Position numbers and translations under genes: made by a program
Notes under the pieces: generated by a model
The model's database searches: none
Told to the model about the DNA's origin: nothing
What the model saw: the letters and a program-made list of their open reading frames with translations, nothing else
Shown here: positions 17,374-27,153 of the stretch, in pieces
How positions within the stretch are numbered: position 1 is the first letter of the stretch
Layout of the letters: each line of letters begins with the position of its first letter
DNA from: an uncultured Bacteroidota bacterium
GTDB lineage: Bacteria > Bacteroidota > Bacteroidia > Chitinophagales > Saprospiraceae
Assembly (NCBI GenBank): GCA_937872515.1
Contig: CALMSX010000117.1
Coordinates: 101,789 to 165,788 of the forward strand
Reading direction: 5' to 3'
DNA length: 64,000 nucleotides

Positions 17374-18558
17374 GTGAAATTATTCAGACACCTTAGCATA
17401 TTTATTAGGCACAAACAAAGTGTTGCCGTTGGCTCTGCCTTTCTACTCTTGGGCATTATGTTTGGATCCTGGGCAACTTTTATTCCTTATATCAAAGATA
17501 AATTCCAACTGGATGACGGCGATCTTGGGTTGATGCTTCTTTTTTTCCCTATTGGGGCTACCTTATTCAACCCGGTATCGGCTTTTGTGATCAAAAAATT
17601 TGGCATGAAAAGTACTACCTTCTGGGGCATGATAGCTGTATCAGTTGTGTATGTATTGCCTGTCAATTCACCTTCAGTGGCATTGGTTTCTACAGGCTTG
17701 TGTCTTACCGGCATGGCCATTGCAGTGCTCAATGTGGCTATGAATACCTGTACTTCGGTGATTGAACAAAATGAGGGCATCAATACGATGTCTACCTCTC
17801 ATGGCTTGTTTAGTGTAGGGCTGATGTCTGGCAGCCTCATTGCCAGTTTGTCTTACGGACAAGGCTTTGATCCGGGAATGCACATGTTGGTTTTGGCTGT
17901 AATGGGGGTCGGACTGGCCTTTTGGGCGAGAAAGGCAATTTTTTCCATTCCCCAGGTAGAGCGCAAAAAAAGTGAAGGGCCCACCCAGGATGACAAAGAA
18001 CAAAAACCGCCTGGCATAGGCAAGGAAATTTTTTGGATGGTGGTGCTGAGTGTTTGCAGTAATTTTACGGAAGGCACCATGGCAGACTGGACAGCTGTAT
18101 ACATGAAAGAAATAGTACAGACCAATGCCTATTTTATCGGCTGGGGACTGGCAGCTTATTCCATGTGTATGGCACTGGGCCGGTTAATGGGAGATGGCAT
18201 GGTACCCCTGCTGGGTGCCAGGAATGTCCTCTTAATGGGCGCTGGCATGGTATTTTTCGGCCTGGGTCTGTCCATTCTTTTTCCAACAACGGTAATAAGT
18301 ATAGTCGGCTTTGCGTTGGTGGGGTATGGGGTTTCTTTCTCCTCGCCTATCTTGTATGGCAGTGCGGCCAGAATTCCCGGGTATGGCAATGGTAAAGGCC
18401 TGGCCATACTCAATTCTTTTGGCATGATTGGGTTTTTGGTAGGACCGGTAATCATTGGCTTCCTCAGCAGGGCCTATGATTTGCGGCTTGCCTTCTGTCT
18501 GATCCTCTTGTTGGCGACAATTTGGGGAACCCTTGCAAGAAATGTGAAGTTATACTAA
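17374..18558 (+). CDS. MFS transporter (YbjJ-like)
   Basis: A 394-residue inner-membrane protein with twelve hydrophobic segments. The translation starts at GTG (17374); no in-frame ATG precedes it without a stop. The family loop after helix 2 is VIKKFGMKSTTFWG, and the cytoplasmic centre (PQVERKKSEGPTQDDKEQK) between helices 6 and 7 is hydrophilic. FGSWATFIPYIKDKF in helix 1 is the pattern of the YbjJ-type subgroup whose substrates are largely unknown. It follows the MarR gene by 23 bases. Confidence 0.88.
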   Translation: MKLFRHLSIFIRHKQSVAVGSAFLLLGIMFGSWATFIPYIKDKFQLDDGDLGLMLLFFPIGATLFNPVSAFVIKKFGMKSTTFWGMIAVSVVYVLPVNSPSVALVSTGLCLTGMAIAVLNVAMNTCTSVIEQNEGINTMSTSHGLFSVGLMSGSLIASLSYGQGFDPGMHMLVLAVMGVGLAFWARKAIFSIPQVERKKSEGPTQDDKEQKPPGIGKEIFWMVVLSVCSNFTEGTMADWTAVYMKEIVQTNAYFIGWGLAAYSMCMALGRLMGDGMVPLLGARNVLLMGAGMVFFGLGLSILFPTTVISIVGFALVGYGVSFSSPILYGSAARIPGYGNGKGLAILNSFGMIGFLVGPVIIGFLSRAYDLRLAFCLILLLATIWGTLARNVKLY

Positions 18559-18603
18559 ACAATTCTTTTATATTTATTCTTCAATTCATTAAACTCCTCG
18601 CAT

Positions 18604-20043
18604 TTGAGTCCTGTTTGGAAACAAACCCTGTTTTATGCCTCCCTTTGCACAGCCAGTGCAATGTTGGGCGTTGGCATCTATGCCGGTCTTATCAATCCTA
18701 TTCAAAAGGTCTATATTGAAGAATCCAGAAAGGCCATTCAGGCAGCAGAACATCAATTGTTGTTTTCAGGTAAAATGGACCGATTTTTCAGGTCATCAGC
18801 TCCAACTGACTTTATTCACGCGGCAAAAAGTTCACAACAGGCTGTCGTTTTTATCAGATCACTGATCAACATCAAAGATGGTGCCCTTATGGGCGAGTCT
18901 CTTTCAAGTGAGACCGGGAGTGGGGTCATTATTAGTCCTGACGGATACATAGTTACCAATCACCACGTGGTAAAAGATGCAGACGAGGTAGATGTGATGC
19001 TCAATGACAACAGGGAGTTTAAGGCCCAGGTTATTGGCAACGACCCCAATACAGATCTGGCCCTGATCAAAATTGAGGCAGAAGGTTTGCGTTTTCTGGT
19101 CTTTGGCAATTCAGATAGCCTTCAGGTAGGTGAGTGGGTAATGGCCGTAGGCAATCCCTTCAGGCTTCAATCAACCGTTACTGCCGGTATAGTAAGCGCC
19201 AAAGGCAGAAATATCAATATATTGGAAAATCAAGGTATCGAATCCTTTATCCAAACAGATGCGGCTGTCAATCCCGGCAACAGTGGAGGGGCATTGGTCA
19301 ATACCAAAGGAGAACTGGTGGGCATCAATACCGCCATCATGACCATGAGTGGCAACTATGAAGGATTTTCTTTTGCGGTACCCGCCAATCTGGCTAAAAA
19401 GGTGGTCAATGACATCAAACAATTTGGCTTTGTTCAGCGCGGCTGGCTGGGTGTAGAAATCGAAAACATCGATGACATGAGGGCTCGAAAGTTGCAGATC
19501 CCCGAAGTAGCCGGAGTCTACATTGCCCTTGTAACCAGAAATGGGGCTGCGTATGATGCAGGACTTCAGAGCGGTGATGTGATTACCCGACTCAATGGCA
19601 AATCAATCGCCAGCCTCCCTCAGTTTATGGAAACCATTGGTACCTATCGACCGGGCGACAAGGTTAGCGTTGATTATATCAGAAACGGAAAAAAAGCAAG
19701 CACTACAGCCACACTCAGAAATCAGTTGAATTCCACTGATTTGGTAGCCGTCAGAAAAGATAAGGCCTTGCTGGATCTAGGCTTTGAGCTGAGAGACCTG
19801 GATTCGTATGAAAAATCACGCAATAAGAGCCATGGTGTGAAGGTGGTAACCGTCTACCGAAGTTCAAGGGTAGACAATGCCAGAATTGAACCCGGCTACA
19901 TCATTACAAAGGCCAATGGCAAAATTGTGAGGACAGTAAATGACATTCTTGAAGCCATCAAAATTTCCAGTGACCAACTCTCACTGGATGGATTCTACGA
20001 AAACTATCCCGGCGAATTTCCCTATAAAATTGAATTAAACTGA
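18604..20043 (+). CDS. HtrA/DegP-type periplasmic serine protease
   Basis: A 479-residue protein starting at TTG (18604), followed by a hydrophobic signal or membrane anchor at about 6-26. The trypsin-like triad is complete: H in IVTNHHVVKD near 121, D in NTDLALIKI near 150, S in NPGNSGGAL near 227. Two PDZ regions follow, the first at about 277-377 (GWLGVEIENI ... GLQSGDVITRLNG) and a divergent second one after 385 (RIEPGYIITKANGK). Such proteases degrade misfolded envelope proteins. The stop overlaps the next start (TGATG), so it is coupled to a secreted subtilase. Confidence 0.92.
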   Translation: MSPVWKQTLFYASLCTASAMLGVGIYAGLINPIQKVYIEESRKAIQAAEHQLLFSGKMDRFFRSSAPTDFIHAAKSSQQAVVFIRSLINIKDGALMGESLSSETGSGVIISPDGYIVTNHHVVKDADEVDVMLNDNREFKAQVIGNDPNTDLALIKIEAEGLRFLVFGNSDSLQVGEWVMAVGNPFRLQSTVTAGIVSAKGRNINILENQGIESFIQTDAAVNPGNSGGALVNTKGELVGINTAIMTMSGNYEGFSFAVPANLAKKVVNDIKQFGFVQRGWLGVEIENIDDMRARKLQIPEVAGVYIALVTRNGAAYDAGLQSGDVITRLNGKSIASLPQFMETIGTYRPGDKVSVDYIRNGKKASTTATLRNQLNSTDLVAVRKDKALLDLGFELRDLDSYEKSRNKSHGVKVVTVYRSSRVDNARIEPGYIITKANGKIVRTVNDILEAIKISSDQLSLDGFYENYPGEFPYKIELN

Positions 20044-22697
20044 TGCTGTTTATGATCTTAAAAAAATACCTTCCCCAGTTGGGATTAGTACACTTTTTTG
20101 TTTTACTGGTGGTGACTTTATCTGCACAACAGACAGACAGAGAAGGTTCGTCTTACATAGTTCAGTTGGAAAAAGGCAAGGCCCTTTACTCTTCAGAAAG
20201 ATTTGCCGGTTTGCCGGGAGGTAGTTATACATGCAAACAGCTTTGTGATGAACCTATGAACCTGTGGTTGATCCAAACAGACACTGAAGGTGCCAAGGCA
20301 GAACGAATGTACAGAGAGCTTGTTCCTGGCAATGCAGTGATAACAATTTCACAAAACCGACCCCTGCAATTAAGGGCAGTTCCAGATGACAGTCTATACA
20401 ACAGACAATGGCAGTATAAAAACACAGGTACCAACAGTGGTGGGGTAGCCGGTGCCGATATCAATGCAGAAGGGGCCTGGGACATCACTACAGGCGGACT
20501 CACTCCCAACGGAGATACCATCGTAGTGGCTGTGGTTGACGATGGGCTTGATATTGACCACGAAGACATTGCTGATAACCTCTGGTACAACAGGTTGGAA
20601 ATTGCAGGAGATAGTATTGATAATGACAACAATGGTTATGTTGATGATATACACGGATGGAATATAGGCGCAGATAACAATGATGTGGCAGCTGATGGCA
20701 GTCACGGTACTCCGGTAGCTGGCATCATTGGTGCCAGGGGTAACAACCGCAAAGGAGTTACCGGGGTCAACTGGAATGTAAAATTAATGCCCATCAGGTA
20801 TGGATCAGCTACCGAAGCCAATGCATTGGCCTCTTACGCCTATGCTTACAAGATGAGAAAAAGATACAACGAGAGCAATGGGGCAGAAGGAGCCTTTGTG
20901 GTGGCTACCAATTCAAGCTGGGGCATAGACAGAGGCAATCCGGAGGAAGCGCCGCTGTGGTGTGCCATGTATGACTCACTCGGCAAGGTAGGCATCTTAT
21001 CAATGGGTGCCACCGCCAACGCCAATCTGAATGTAGATATAGAAGGAGATCTTCCTACAGGTTGCTCCAGCAACTTTTTAATTGCAGTGACCAATCTGGA
21101 TAAAAATGATACCAAAGTAATTGGGGCAGGATATGGCAAAAAAACGATCGACATCGGCGCTTATGGAGCCGAAAGTTATACCGTATCCACCAACAATCGA
21201 TACGGAGGCTTTGGTGGCACATCGGGAGCTACTCCCCATATTACCGGCGCTGTAGCGTTGATGTACGCCGTGCCTTGCAACGATCTTGCTACTCTTACAA
21301 AACAGGATCCCGAGGCTGCGGCTTTGTATGTTAGAGACATTATCCTCAATTCTACCACCGCCAATGCTTCTTTGCAGGATTTGACTACCACCAACGGAAA
21401 ACTCAACCTGACCAAAGCAGCCCAGGCCATGCTCAACAGATGTGGCAGCTGTGCTGTACCAGTAGTAATAAAAGATAGTTTGTCTGATCTCACCAACGCT
21501 GTTGTATATTGGAATGCAGCAGGTGGAGAACCATCGGTGAGGTATAGAAAGGTCAATGATGAAAATTGGATTACCGCACAGGACATCCAAAACAATTCTG
21601 TTGTTTTAACTGAATTGGCCCCATGCACTTTATACGAATACCAGGTAGGGTACCAATGCACCGATCAGCCTCTGACCTGGTCCTCGACCCGCTTCCTTAC
21701 ATCCGGAAAATGTTGTTATGCCCCGGAAGATGTAGCCGTGTCCATTCAGGAAGGAAGTCTGATTTTCAGTACCAGCTCAGATACAGAAGTAATATTGGAA
21801 TATCAGCAAGCAGGTAGTAGTGAGTGGGACAGCCTCGTATTTAATACCGCCGGTCAAATTAATGGATTGGCAAGTTGTAGTCAATACAGGGTAAGATATA
21901 CCTCTAACTGTGTAAATTTCGGCGTCATTTCTCAGCCATCTGAAATTAATAATATTGCCACAGCCTGCGGCAATTGTACCACAGAGTCCTATTGTCTGCC
22001 TGCAAAATTGGAAAACGAGTCTGAATGGATTCAAAGCATTGCCTTTAAAGATGCAGTTTTTGAGTCAGGTCAGGACTATAAAGGCTATGGTCAGCACATG
22101 GGCGCTTTTATCCCCGAATTAAACCAGGGAGACTCGGTTAAAATTACTCTTACTCCCGGATTTTCCGGCTCGGGCTATAGCGAATTTTTTACAGCCTACA
22201 TAGACTGGAACCAGGATGGTACTTTTGATGAATTGGAAAGATTTACACAATCCAGGAAGGCCAGCAAAGACCCCTTGGTAGACACCATTTATGTACCGGC
22301 AGATGCCGCCCTTGGCCATACCCGAATGAGGGTTGTCATGGCCTACAGAGAGCAGTCAATGGCGTGTGAAAGCCCTGCTGAATATGGTGAGGCTGAAGAT
22401 TATTGTGTACTGATCAGTGGACCTATTTCTACCCGCGAAGATGTCTTGGCAGAGAAGGTACAACTGTTTCCCAATCCTAATAAAGGCCAGTTTACCATAG
22501 AGATGCCTCAAGTTGAAAAATTTGACGCCCTCCGGGTCGTAGATGGTACGGGCAAAGTAGTGTATAGGCAATCACTGGCAGGTCATCAAAGCCCGATACA
22601 GATAGGCATGCATGACCAGGCCACACCAGGTTATTACATCGTTCAATTAAGTGGCCATAATGTCCAGCCGGTATTTGTACCTTTGATTGTATACTAA
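20043..22697 (+). CDS. Secreted S8 family peptidase with GEVED domain and T9SS sorting domain
   Basis: An 884-residue modular secreted protein. Signal peptide near 1-28 (ends TLSAQ). The subtilisin triad is intact: D in VVAVVDDGLDIDHEDI near 165, H in DGSHGTPVAGIIGA near 221, S in GGTSGATPHITGAVAL near 395. A fibronectin III-like region (near 475-560) follows, then a GEVED domain with IDWNQDGTFDE and EYGEAEDYC near 720-795, and a type IX secretion C-terminal domain beginning LFPNPNKGQFTIEM near 808. It should cross the outer membrane by T9SS. The start overlaps the htrA stop. Confidence 0.92.
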   Translation: MLFMILKKYLPQLGLVHFFVLLVVTLSAQQTDREGSSYIVQLEKGKALYSSERFAGLPGGSYTCKQLCDEPMNLWLIQTDTEGAKAERMYRELVPGNAVITISQNRPLQLRAVPDDSLYNRQWQYKNTGTNSGGVAGADINAEGAWDITTGGLTPNGDTIVVAVVDDGLDIDHEDIADNLWYNRLEIAGDSIDNDNNGYVDDIHGWNIGADNNDVAADGSHGTPVAGIIGARGNNRKGVTGVNWNVKLMPIRYGSATEANALASYAYAYKMRKRYNESNGAEGAFVVATNSSWGIDRGNPEEAPLWCAMYDSLGKVGILSMGATANANLNVDIEGDLPTGCSSNFLIAVTNLDKNDTKVIGAGYGKKTIDIGAYGAESYTVSTNNRYGGFGGTSGATPHITGAVALMYAVPCNDLATLTKQDPEAAALYVRDIILNSTTANASLQDLTTTNGKLNLTKAAQAMLNRCGSCAVPVVIKDSLSDLTNAVVYWNAAGGEPSVRYRKVNDENWITAQDIQNNSVVLTELAPCTLYEYQVGYQCTDQPLTWSSTRFLTSGKCCYAPEDVAVSIQEGSLIFSTSSDTEVILEYQQAGSSEWDSLVFNTAGQINGLASCSQYRVRYTSNCVNFGVISQPSEINNIATACGNCTTESYCLPAKLENESEWIQSIAFKDAVFESGQDYKGYGQHMGAFIPELNQGDSVKITLTPGFSGSGYSEFFTAYIDWNQDGTFDELERFTQSRKASKDPLVDTIYVPADAALGHTRMRVVMAYREQSMACESPAEYGEAEDYCVLISGPISTREDVLAEKVQLFPNPNKGQFTIEMPQVEKFDALRVVDGTGKVVYRQSLAGHQSPIQIGMHDQATPGYYIVQLSGHNVQPVFVPLIVY

Positions 22698-22711
22698 TGG
22701 ATCTTATGCGC

Positions 22712-22984
22712 CTATAGAATCTTGGGCAGACCGTCGTCTTTGGGATTGAGCCTTTCGAGGGCATCGTGTTTGAGAACGTTGGCACTGTAAAGCAGGGCTT
22801 CCATTTTCAACAAAAGTGAGTCGTTAAGATACGTATTGTAATTGTCCATATCAATGCCACTCCCGTCTCTGAATTTAAAAATAACTTCATTGAGGTCTTT
22901 TTCAAATTTAAGACTCAGTCTATCGTTCATTTTAAATACGGTGACCTTTAATTCACCGCGGTTGATTTCGTCAATGATGCGCAT
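22712..22984 (-). CDS. Small conserved-looking protein, unknown
   Basis: A 90-residue protein, not assigned to a family. It opens MRIIDEINRGELKVTVFKMNDRLSLKFEKDLNE with a predicted beta pattern and a helical C-terminal half (LLLKMEALLYSANVLKHDALERL). Its start overlaps the end of the DUF2520 gene by 14 bases, so it is coupled to it. Codon use and sharp overlaps support it as real. It is convergent with the secreted peptidase gene with 14 bases between stops. Confidence 0.62.
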   Translation of the reverse strand: MRIIDEINRGELKVTVFKMNDRLSLKFEKDLNEVIFKFRDGSGIDMDNYNTYLNDSLLLKMEALLYSANVLKHDALERLNPKDDGLPKIL

Positions 22985-23729
22985 GGCCTTGAATGCTTTC
23001 TGTAATTGATTCGTAAAGTTTGTGTAGTTCGGGCTTGCTTTTTAGCAGTTCCAAATGGCTGTTGATAACCCCTTCGTCATTTCTAGCCGCCGGCCCCGTT
23101 TGCTGAAAATTATAGGGAGCTTGGGTGAGTTTTTCCATGGTAGTGCGCAGAAGAGGCACTATGATCTCGTAATCCAACTGATTTTCGATGAGGTAATCTT
23201 TGGCTACCACTACCAGGTGGTTGATGAAGTTATTGGTCATCACAGCGGCAAGGTGTACTTTTTTTCTCTGTTCATCGTCCATTGTATACACCTGCTGACT
23301 CACAAGCCCTGCTATGGTACTGAGGGTGTCCAGGGTGGATGCATCGGAGCCTGTTATACAAAGGGGAACTTTTTCAAAATTTACCCTGCCTTGTTTGGTC
23401 ATGGTTTGTACGGGATACAAAACCCCGTAATTCGTAAACGCGGATAGTATGGTGGAAGGCACACTGCCACTGGTATGGATTACCAAACCTTTGAAATTGC
23501 CCATTTCAGCGGCCATGCCGGCAATGGCGTCATCGCTCACACAAAGGATAGCTACTGCGCTGTTGATGTCTTTTAATTGGGCAATGAGCGGCACCTGGTA
23601 TTGGGCTGATAGGGCAGCCGCCGTTTCATGGTTTCTGCCATGTAAACCCGATACTACCAGGCCTGATCTTTGCAAAGCAGGAAGCAGTTGTCTGGCCATA
23701 TTACCCGAACCTATGATGCAGATGTCCAT
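22971..23729 (-). CDS. Rossmann-fold dehydrogenase with DUF2520 domain
   Basis: A 252-residue protein. The N-terminal dinucleotide loop ICIIGSGNMARQLLPAL is at 3-20 and resembles F420-dependent NADP reductase or pyrroline-carboxylate reductase; GLVIHTSGSVPSTIL near 84-98 and YPVQTMTK follow. The C-terminal helical DUF2520 domain contains VHLAAVMTNNFINHLVVVA near 156-175. The family is thought to be an NAD(P)-linked reductase of unknown substrate. Its start lies inside the end of ccmF by 19 bases and it is followed by a small overlapping gene. Confidence 0.86.
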   Translation of the reverse strand: MDICIIGSGNMARQLLPALQRSGLVVSGLHGRNHETAAALSAQYQVPLIAQLKDINSAVAILCVSDDAIAGMAAEMGNFKGLVIHTSGSVPSTILSAFTNYGVLYPVQTMTKQGRVNFEKVPLCITGSDASTLDTLSTIAGLVSQQVYTMDDEQRKKVHLAAVMTNNFINHLVVVAKDYLIENQLDYEIIVPLLRTTMEKLTQAPYNFQQTGPAARNDEGVINSHLELLKSKPELHKLYESITESIQGHAHH

Positions 23730-26527
23730 TCTTCGTTTTCTTTGTATTTAAACCACCAGGCCATTAATAAGCCTGTCATCATCAAAATGGAACCTATCCA
23801 ATATAAATTGATGCCTGGAAAAATTTTGGCTTCGAGTACGATGTAGTCACTTCGGGGAACATTGGTGGCTATTTCAAGCGGAAAGCCCGGATTGTTTCTT
23901 TTGTCTTTGGCTACCTTGAGTTCAAAGGTACCCGTTGCCGGATCGATGGCGGATAAACGAATGTGCAAGCCCTCTTCAATGAGGTAATCCTTTATACTCA
24001 TTGGCGCATTACCGCGCAAAACAAAGATGGGTTTGCTGAGCCATGATTTTTCTTCCTTCACAACATCGACCAAGCCCATGATGGAGATATCACCCTTTTC
24101 TACTTTGTACCTTGAGGTGTCAACATTTTTATCAAATCCTGAAATGCTAAATGTATAACCCTGCCAGCTGATTTCCTGGCCTTTTTTTATGCTCAGTACA
24201 CTATAATCCAATTGGTCTTCAGGGCTCAACCACTGATCCAGCAATTGTTCAGAGGGTCTGACCCTCCAACCCAGATTCTCGTGTTTACCGGCAAACTTGT
24301 ACATTAAGCTTCCTTCAAGACCAATGGCACATTGACCCTCTTCTTTTTTACCATTTTCATCAATGATGTGGTATGCTACTTCAAATCCCACATCAAGGGC
24401 ATGATTTTTAAATTCTTCATGCCTGGGAGGGTATTGCAAACCATCAACCACTAAAACTTCTTTGCCTATTCGGATACTGTCTCCCTTCAAGGCCGTAAAA
24501 GGAGCGTATTTAAGACTGTCTTCCATAAGTTTGGCCTGCTCCGCGTCGGCTACCTGGGCAGGAAGGCTGACTACGCAGGTAAAGATATCCTTGCCCGCAT
24601 AATGCCGCGTATCGGGATTAAAAGCCGCAATCTTTGAAAAATCATTGGAATATACTGCATTGGGTCGGGTCACAAAGGAATCAATAAACACGCGCTGGCT
24701 GCTGTCTTTACCCAACTGTTTAAACGAAATATCGTAGTGGCGGGCCTTTCCAATTAGGGTGTCGGCTTCATAGGTTACTACGTAATCTTTTACTAGCAAG
24801 GGCTTGTTTTTGATCAGTTGTATGTATTTTTCTTCATCCCCTTCACCTCCAAAGAGCCCTTTAAATACAAAGGGATTGCTCAGGTAACTGAAATTGAGAC
24901 CTGAAGCTAAAATGCCAACGGCCATGATGCCAAAACCAAGATGGGCCAGAGCCGCTCCCATTGCCCTTGCATTGCGCAGGAAGGCATGCCAGAGAAAGTG
25001 ACCATTGGCAACCACAGTAAACCAGGCTGTTGCTCCCATCAAGAGGTAATGCCACTCTGGAAGCTGTATCCATAGGGAGGTTAGCCAGGTAAGAAGCAGG
25101 GCAGTGGCAGCGTAAATGGCAATGGGCACCATCCATTTCGCCTTGACCTGCTCACCATTTTTATACTTTAGCCAAACCGTTATTGCGGAAAACAGACCAA
25201 TAAAAATAGAAATCCACAACTGGTATTTGTTGTAATGGGCAATCGGATCTTTGATGACCCGGCCGATATAAGAAGGATCAAAATATCGAATGATGGTATT
25301 TAACACGGGCAGCGAACTCGACGCATTGATGAGCAAGGCCGAAAAAAACAAGACCAGGGTGCCTACATACATCCAAAATTCACGTGAATAAATGGATTCT
25401 TCTTTGGCCGGTGCCGGGATGTTTTTATAGCGCCAGATCATTAGGGCCATTCCTAAAAAAAGAAAGCTAAGCAAGAAAAACGTAAGCTGCCATTCGAGGC
25501 CCATCTCTGTAAAGGCGTGGGCGGAGGTGTCTCCCAGGATGCCACTTCGGGTGAGCAGGGTAGAGTACACAATCATCAAAAATCCTCCCAAATAAAAAAG
25601 AAGAGTCGACCGAATGGCCCTGCCAGTGGCTTTGGCAATGAGGTTGGCGTGAATGCCACCAACTAAAATGATCCATGGTACCAGCGAGGTATTTTCTACC
25701 GGATCCCAGGCCCAATATCCGCCAAACGACAAGGCTTCATAAGCCCAAAGTGAGCCCATGATGAGGCTTATGCCCAAAATGGCGGTGCCAAACAAAGCCC
25801 AGGGTAAAACCGGACGCAGCCAGTCTTGGTATTCACCTTTTCTTAGAGCAGCTACCGCATACCCAAATGGTACAACGCTGAGGGCAAAGGCGGCAAAGAT
25901 AAAAGGTGGGTGGATGGTCATCCAATAGTTTTGCAATAGTGGGTTCAGGCCACGGCCCTGGATCAGACTCAGGTAATCGGCATTGTTAAAGATGGGGGCT
26001 AAGGTGATCTCACGAATCAGCATCATCGGATTGGAACCAATCTTCAGGTCTTCACCAAAAGGCAGATAGATGCCCAGCAACATAGAATTGAGCCAGATCT
26101 CTGCCACCATGATCACGGCCATGACCTCCAGCTTAAATTTATCGTTGATGGAAATGATAACCGCACCTATCACCAGATGCCAAAACATCCAAAGCAAAAA
26201 ACTTCCTTCCTGCCCTTCCCAAAAGGCAGATAAGATGTATTTCATGGGCAGATCGCCAGAGACGTGGTCAAATACGTAGGAATACTCGTAGTGTTGTTCC
26301 ACCATGGCATAAAACATGAGCCCAAGCAGGGAAATGATCAACAGGGCATGAACAGCAAATCCTGCATTGCCCAGTCTTTTCCATGTGGGGGCCTGAGTTG
26401 GGTTTCCCAAAGAAGAGAAAGTGTAACTCACGGCAGAAAACAGGGCAGCTACAAACCCGCCAATGATAAAGGCTTTGCAGAGATAGCCAATCCAAAGGGC
26501 TTCTCCTACATATTGAATCTTATCCAT
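23711..26527 (-). CDS. ccmF: Cytochrome c biogenesis protein CcmF/CcsA (fused, long form)
   Basis: A 938-residue inner-membrane protein with about fifteen hydrophobic segments. The heme-handling WWD signature is present (FGGYWAWDPVENTSLVPW near 248-265) with flanking histidines (HPPF and HANLI). A large periplasmic domain spans about 575-900 before a last membrane segment (GINLYWIGSILMMTGLLMAWW). With CcmE it attaches heme to apocytochromes c in the System I route. Three bases separate it from ccmE upstream; downstream genes overlap it. It is longer than proteobacterial CcmF (about 650), as usual for Bacteroidota. Confidence 0.93.
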   Translation of the reverse strand: MDKIQYVGEALWIGYLCKAFIIGGFVAALFSAVSYTFSSLGNPTQAPTWKRLGNAGFAVHALLIISLLGLMFYAMVEQHYEYSYVFDHVSGDLPMKYILSAFWEGQEGSFLLWMFWHLVIGAVIISINDKFKLEVMAVIMVAEIWLNSMLLGIYLPFGEDLKIGSNPMMLIREITLAPIFNNADYLSLIQGRGLNPLLQNYWMTIHPPFIFAAFALSVVPFGYAVAALRKGEYQDWLRPVLPWALFGTAILGISLIMGSLWAYEALSFGGYWAWDPVENTSLVPWIILVGGIHANLIAKATGRAIRSTLLFYLGGFLMIVYSTLLTRSGILGDTSAHAFTEMGLEWQLTFFLLSFLFLGMALMIWRYKNIPAPAKEESIYSREFWMYVGTLVLFFSALLINASSSLPVLNTIIRYFDPSYIGRVIKDPIAHYNKYQLWISIFIGLFSAITVWLKYKNGEQVKAKWMVPIAIYAATALLLTWLTSLWIQLPEWHYLLMGATAWFTVVANGHFLWHAFLRNARAMGAALAHLGFGIMAVGILASGLNFSYLSNPFVFKGLFGGEGDEEKYIQLIKNKPLLVKDYVVTYEADTLIGKARHYDISFKQLGKDSSQRVFIDSFVTRPNAVYSNDFSKIAAFNPDTRHYAGKDIFTCVVSLPAQVADAEQAKLMEDSLKYAPFTALKGDSIRIGKEVLVVDGLQYPPRHEEFKNHALDVGFEVAYHIIDENGKKEEGQCAIGLEGSLMYKFAGKHENLGWRVRPSEQLLDQWLSPEDQLDYSVLSIKKGQEISWQGYTFSISGFDKNVDTSRYKVEKGDISIMGLVDVVKEEKSWLSKPIFVLRGNAPMSIKDYLIEEGLHIRLSAIDPATGTFELKVAKDKRNNPGFPLEIATNVPRSDYIVLEAKIFPGINLYWIGSILMMTGLLMAWWFKYKENEEWTSAS

Positions 26528-26529
26528 AT

Positions 26530-26922
26530 TTATGAACCCTTGCGAAGGGTAATTTCTTCTTCTTTGTACTTAGATGGGCATTTCATGAGAATCTCATCTG
26601 CATAAAACTGATTGTCTTTCATGGTACCCGTAACCACAATCTGCTCTGATCGCTCAAAGTCCTGGGGTTTCGCCTTGGCAAGTACTACCTGCTTTTCTTC
26701 CCCTTTGTTGTCGGTCATGTAAAATTTAAAAATGTTTGGATTTTTTTCAGGCAGGTATTCCATGGGTTTGCTCTTGCTCAATACCCCTACAATCTTGACC
26801 CGATCTCCGGTGCTGTCTGCTTCGCGGAAATTGGAATAGGTGCTTACATCTTTGGAAGCATTCATAAAAATGACCCCAGCAGCCACAATCATGATCAGTG
26901 CCAAAAGTGTAGTCTTATTCAT
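26530..26922 (-). CDS. ccmE: Cytochrome c maturation heme chaperone CcmE, CxxxY type
   Basis: A 130-residue protein with an N-terminal membrane anchor (ALIMIVAAGVIFM near 8-20) and an OB-fold periplasmic part. At the heme-binding site, where most CcmE proteins have HxxxY (H in a KHDE motif), this one reads ADEILMKCPSKY, i.e. C near 115 and Y four residues later. CxxxY variants of CcmE are known from other bacteria and archaea. It is three bases upstream of ccmF. It should carry heme to CcmF covalently; how the cysteine links heme is not seen from sequence. Confidence 0.88.
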   Translation of the reverse strand: MNKTTLLALIMIVAAGVIFMNASKDVSTYSNFREADSTGDRVKIVGVLSKSKPMEYLPEKNPNIFKFYMTDNKGEEKQVVLAKAKPQDFERSEQIVVTGTMKDNQFYADEILMKCPSKYKEEEITLRKGS

Positions 26923-27085
26923 CTGTTTTTATTAGGTAAACAATGCCACAAATATATGGTTTACCCGCGTCTGTTGCTCGTTTCTCAAAACGTTATTTCT
27001 ATAACCAAAATAGAATTTGGTAGAAAGGTTGATTTAAAATATTTGTATTAAATTTTAAAATCACCAAAATTTTAAAATAAAAATT

Positions 27086-27127
27086 GGCCGACCGACATAT
27101 ATTATTGTATTAATTTGTCGGTCGACC
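27086..27127 (-). terminator. Hairpin terminator downstream of the LOG/unknown operon
   Basis: Read on the minus strand, an 11-base stem (GGTCGACCGAC and GTCGGTCGGCC, one mismatch) with a 20-base AT loop is followed by AATTTTTATTTT. It lies 27 bases after the stop of the last gene of the minus-strand operon at 27154. The loop is long, so it could also be a protein-binding inverted repeat. Confidence 0.55.
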
Positions 27128-27153
27128 TCTTTATGTGGCTTCATCTCTTTTGG

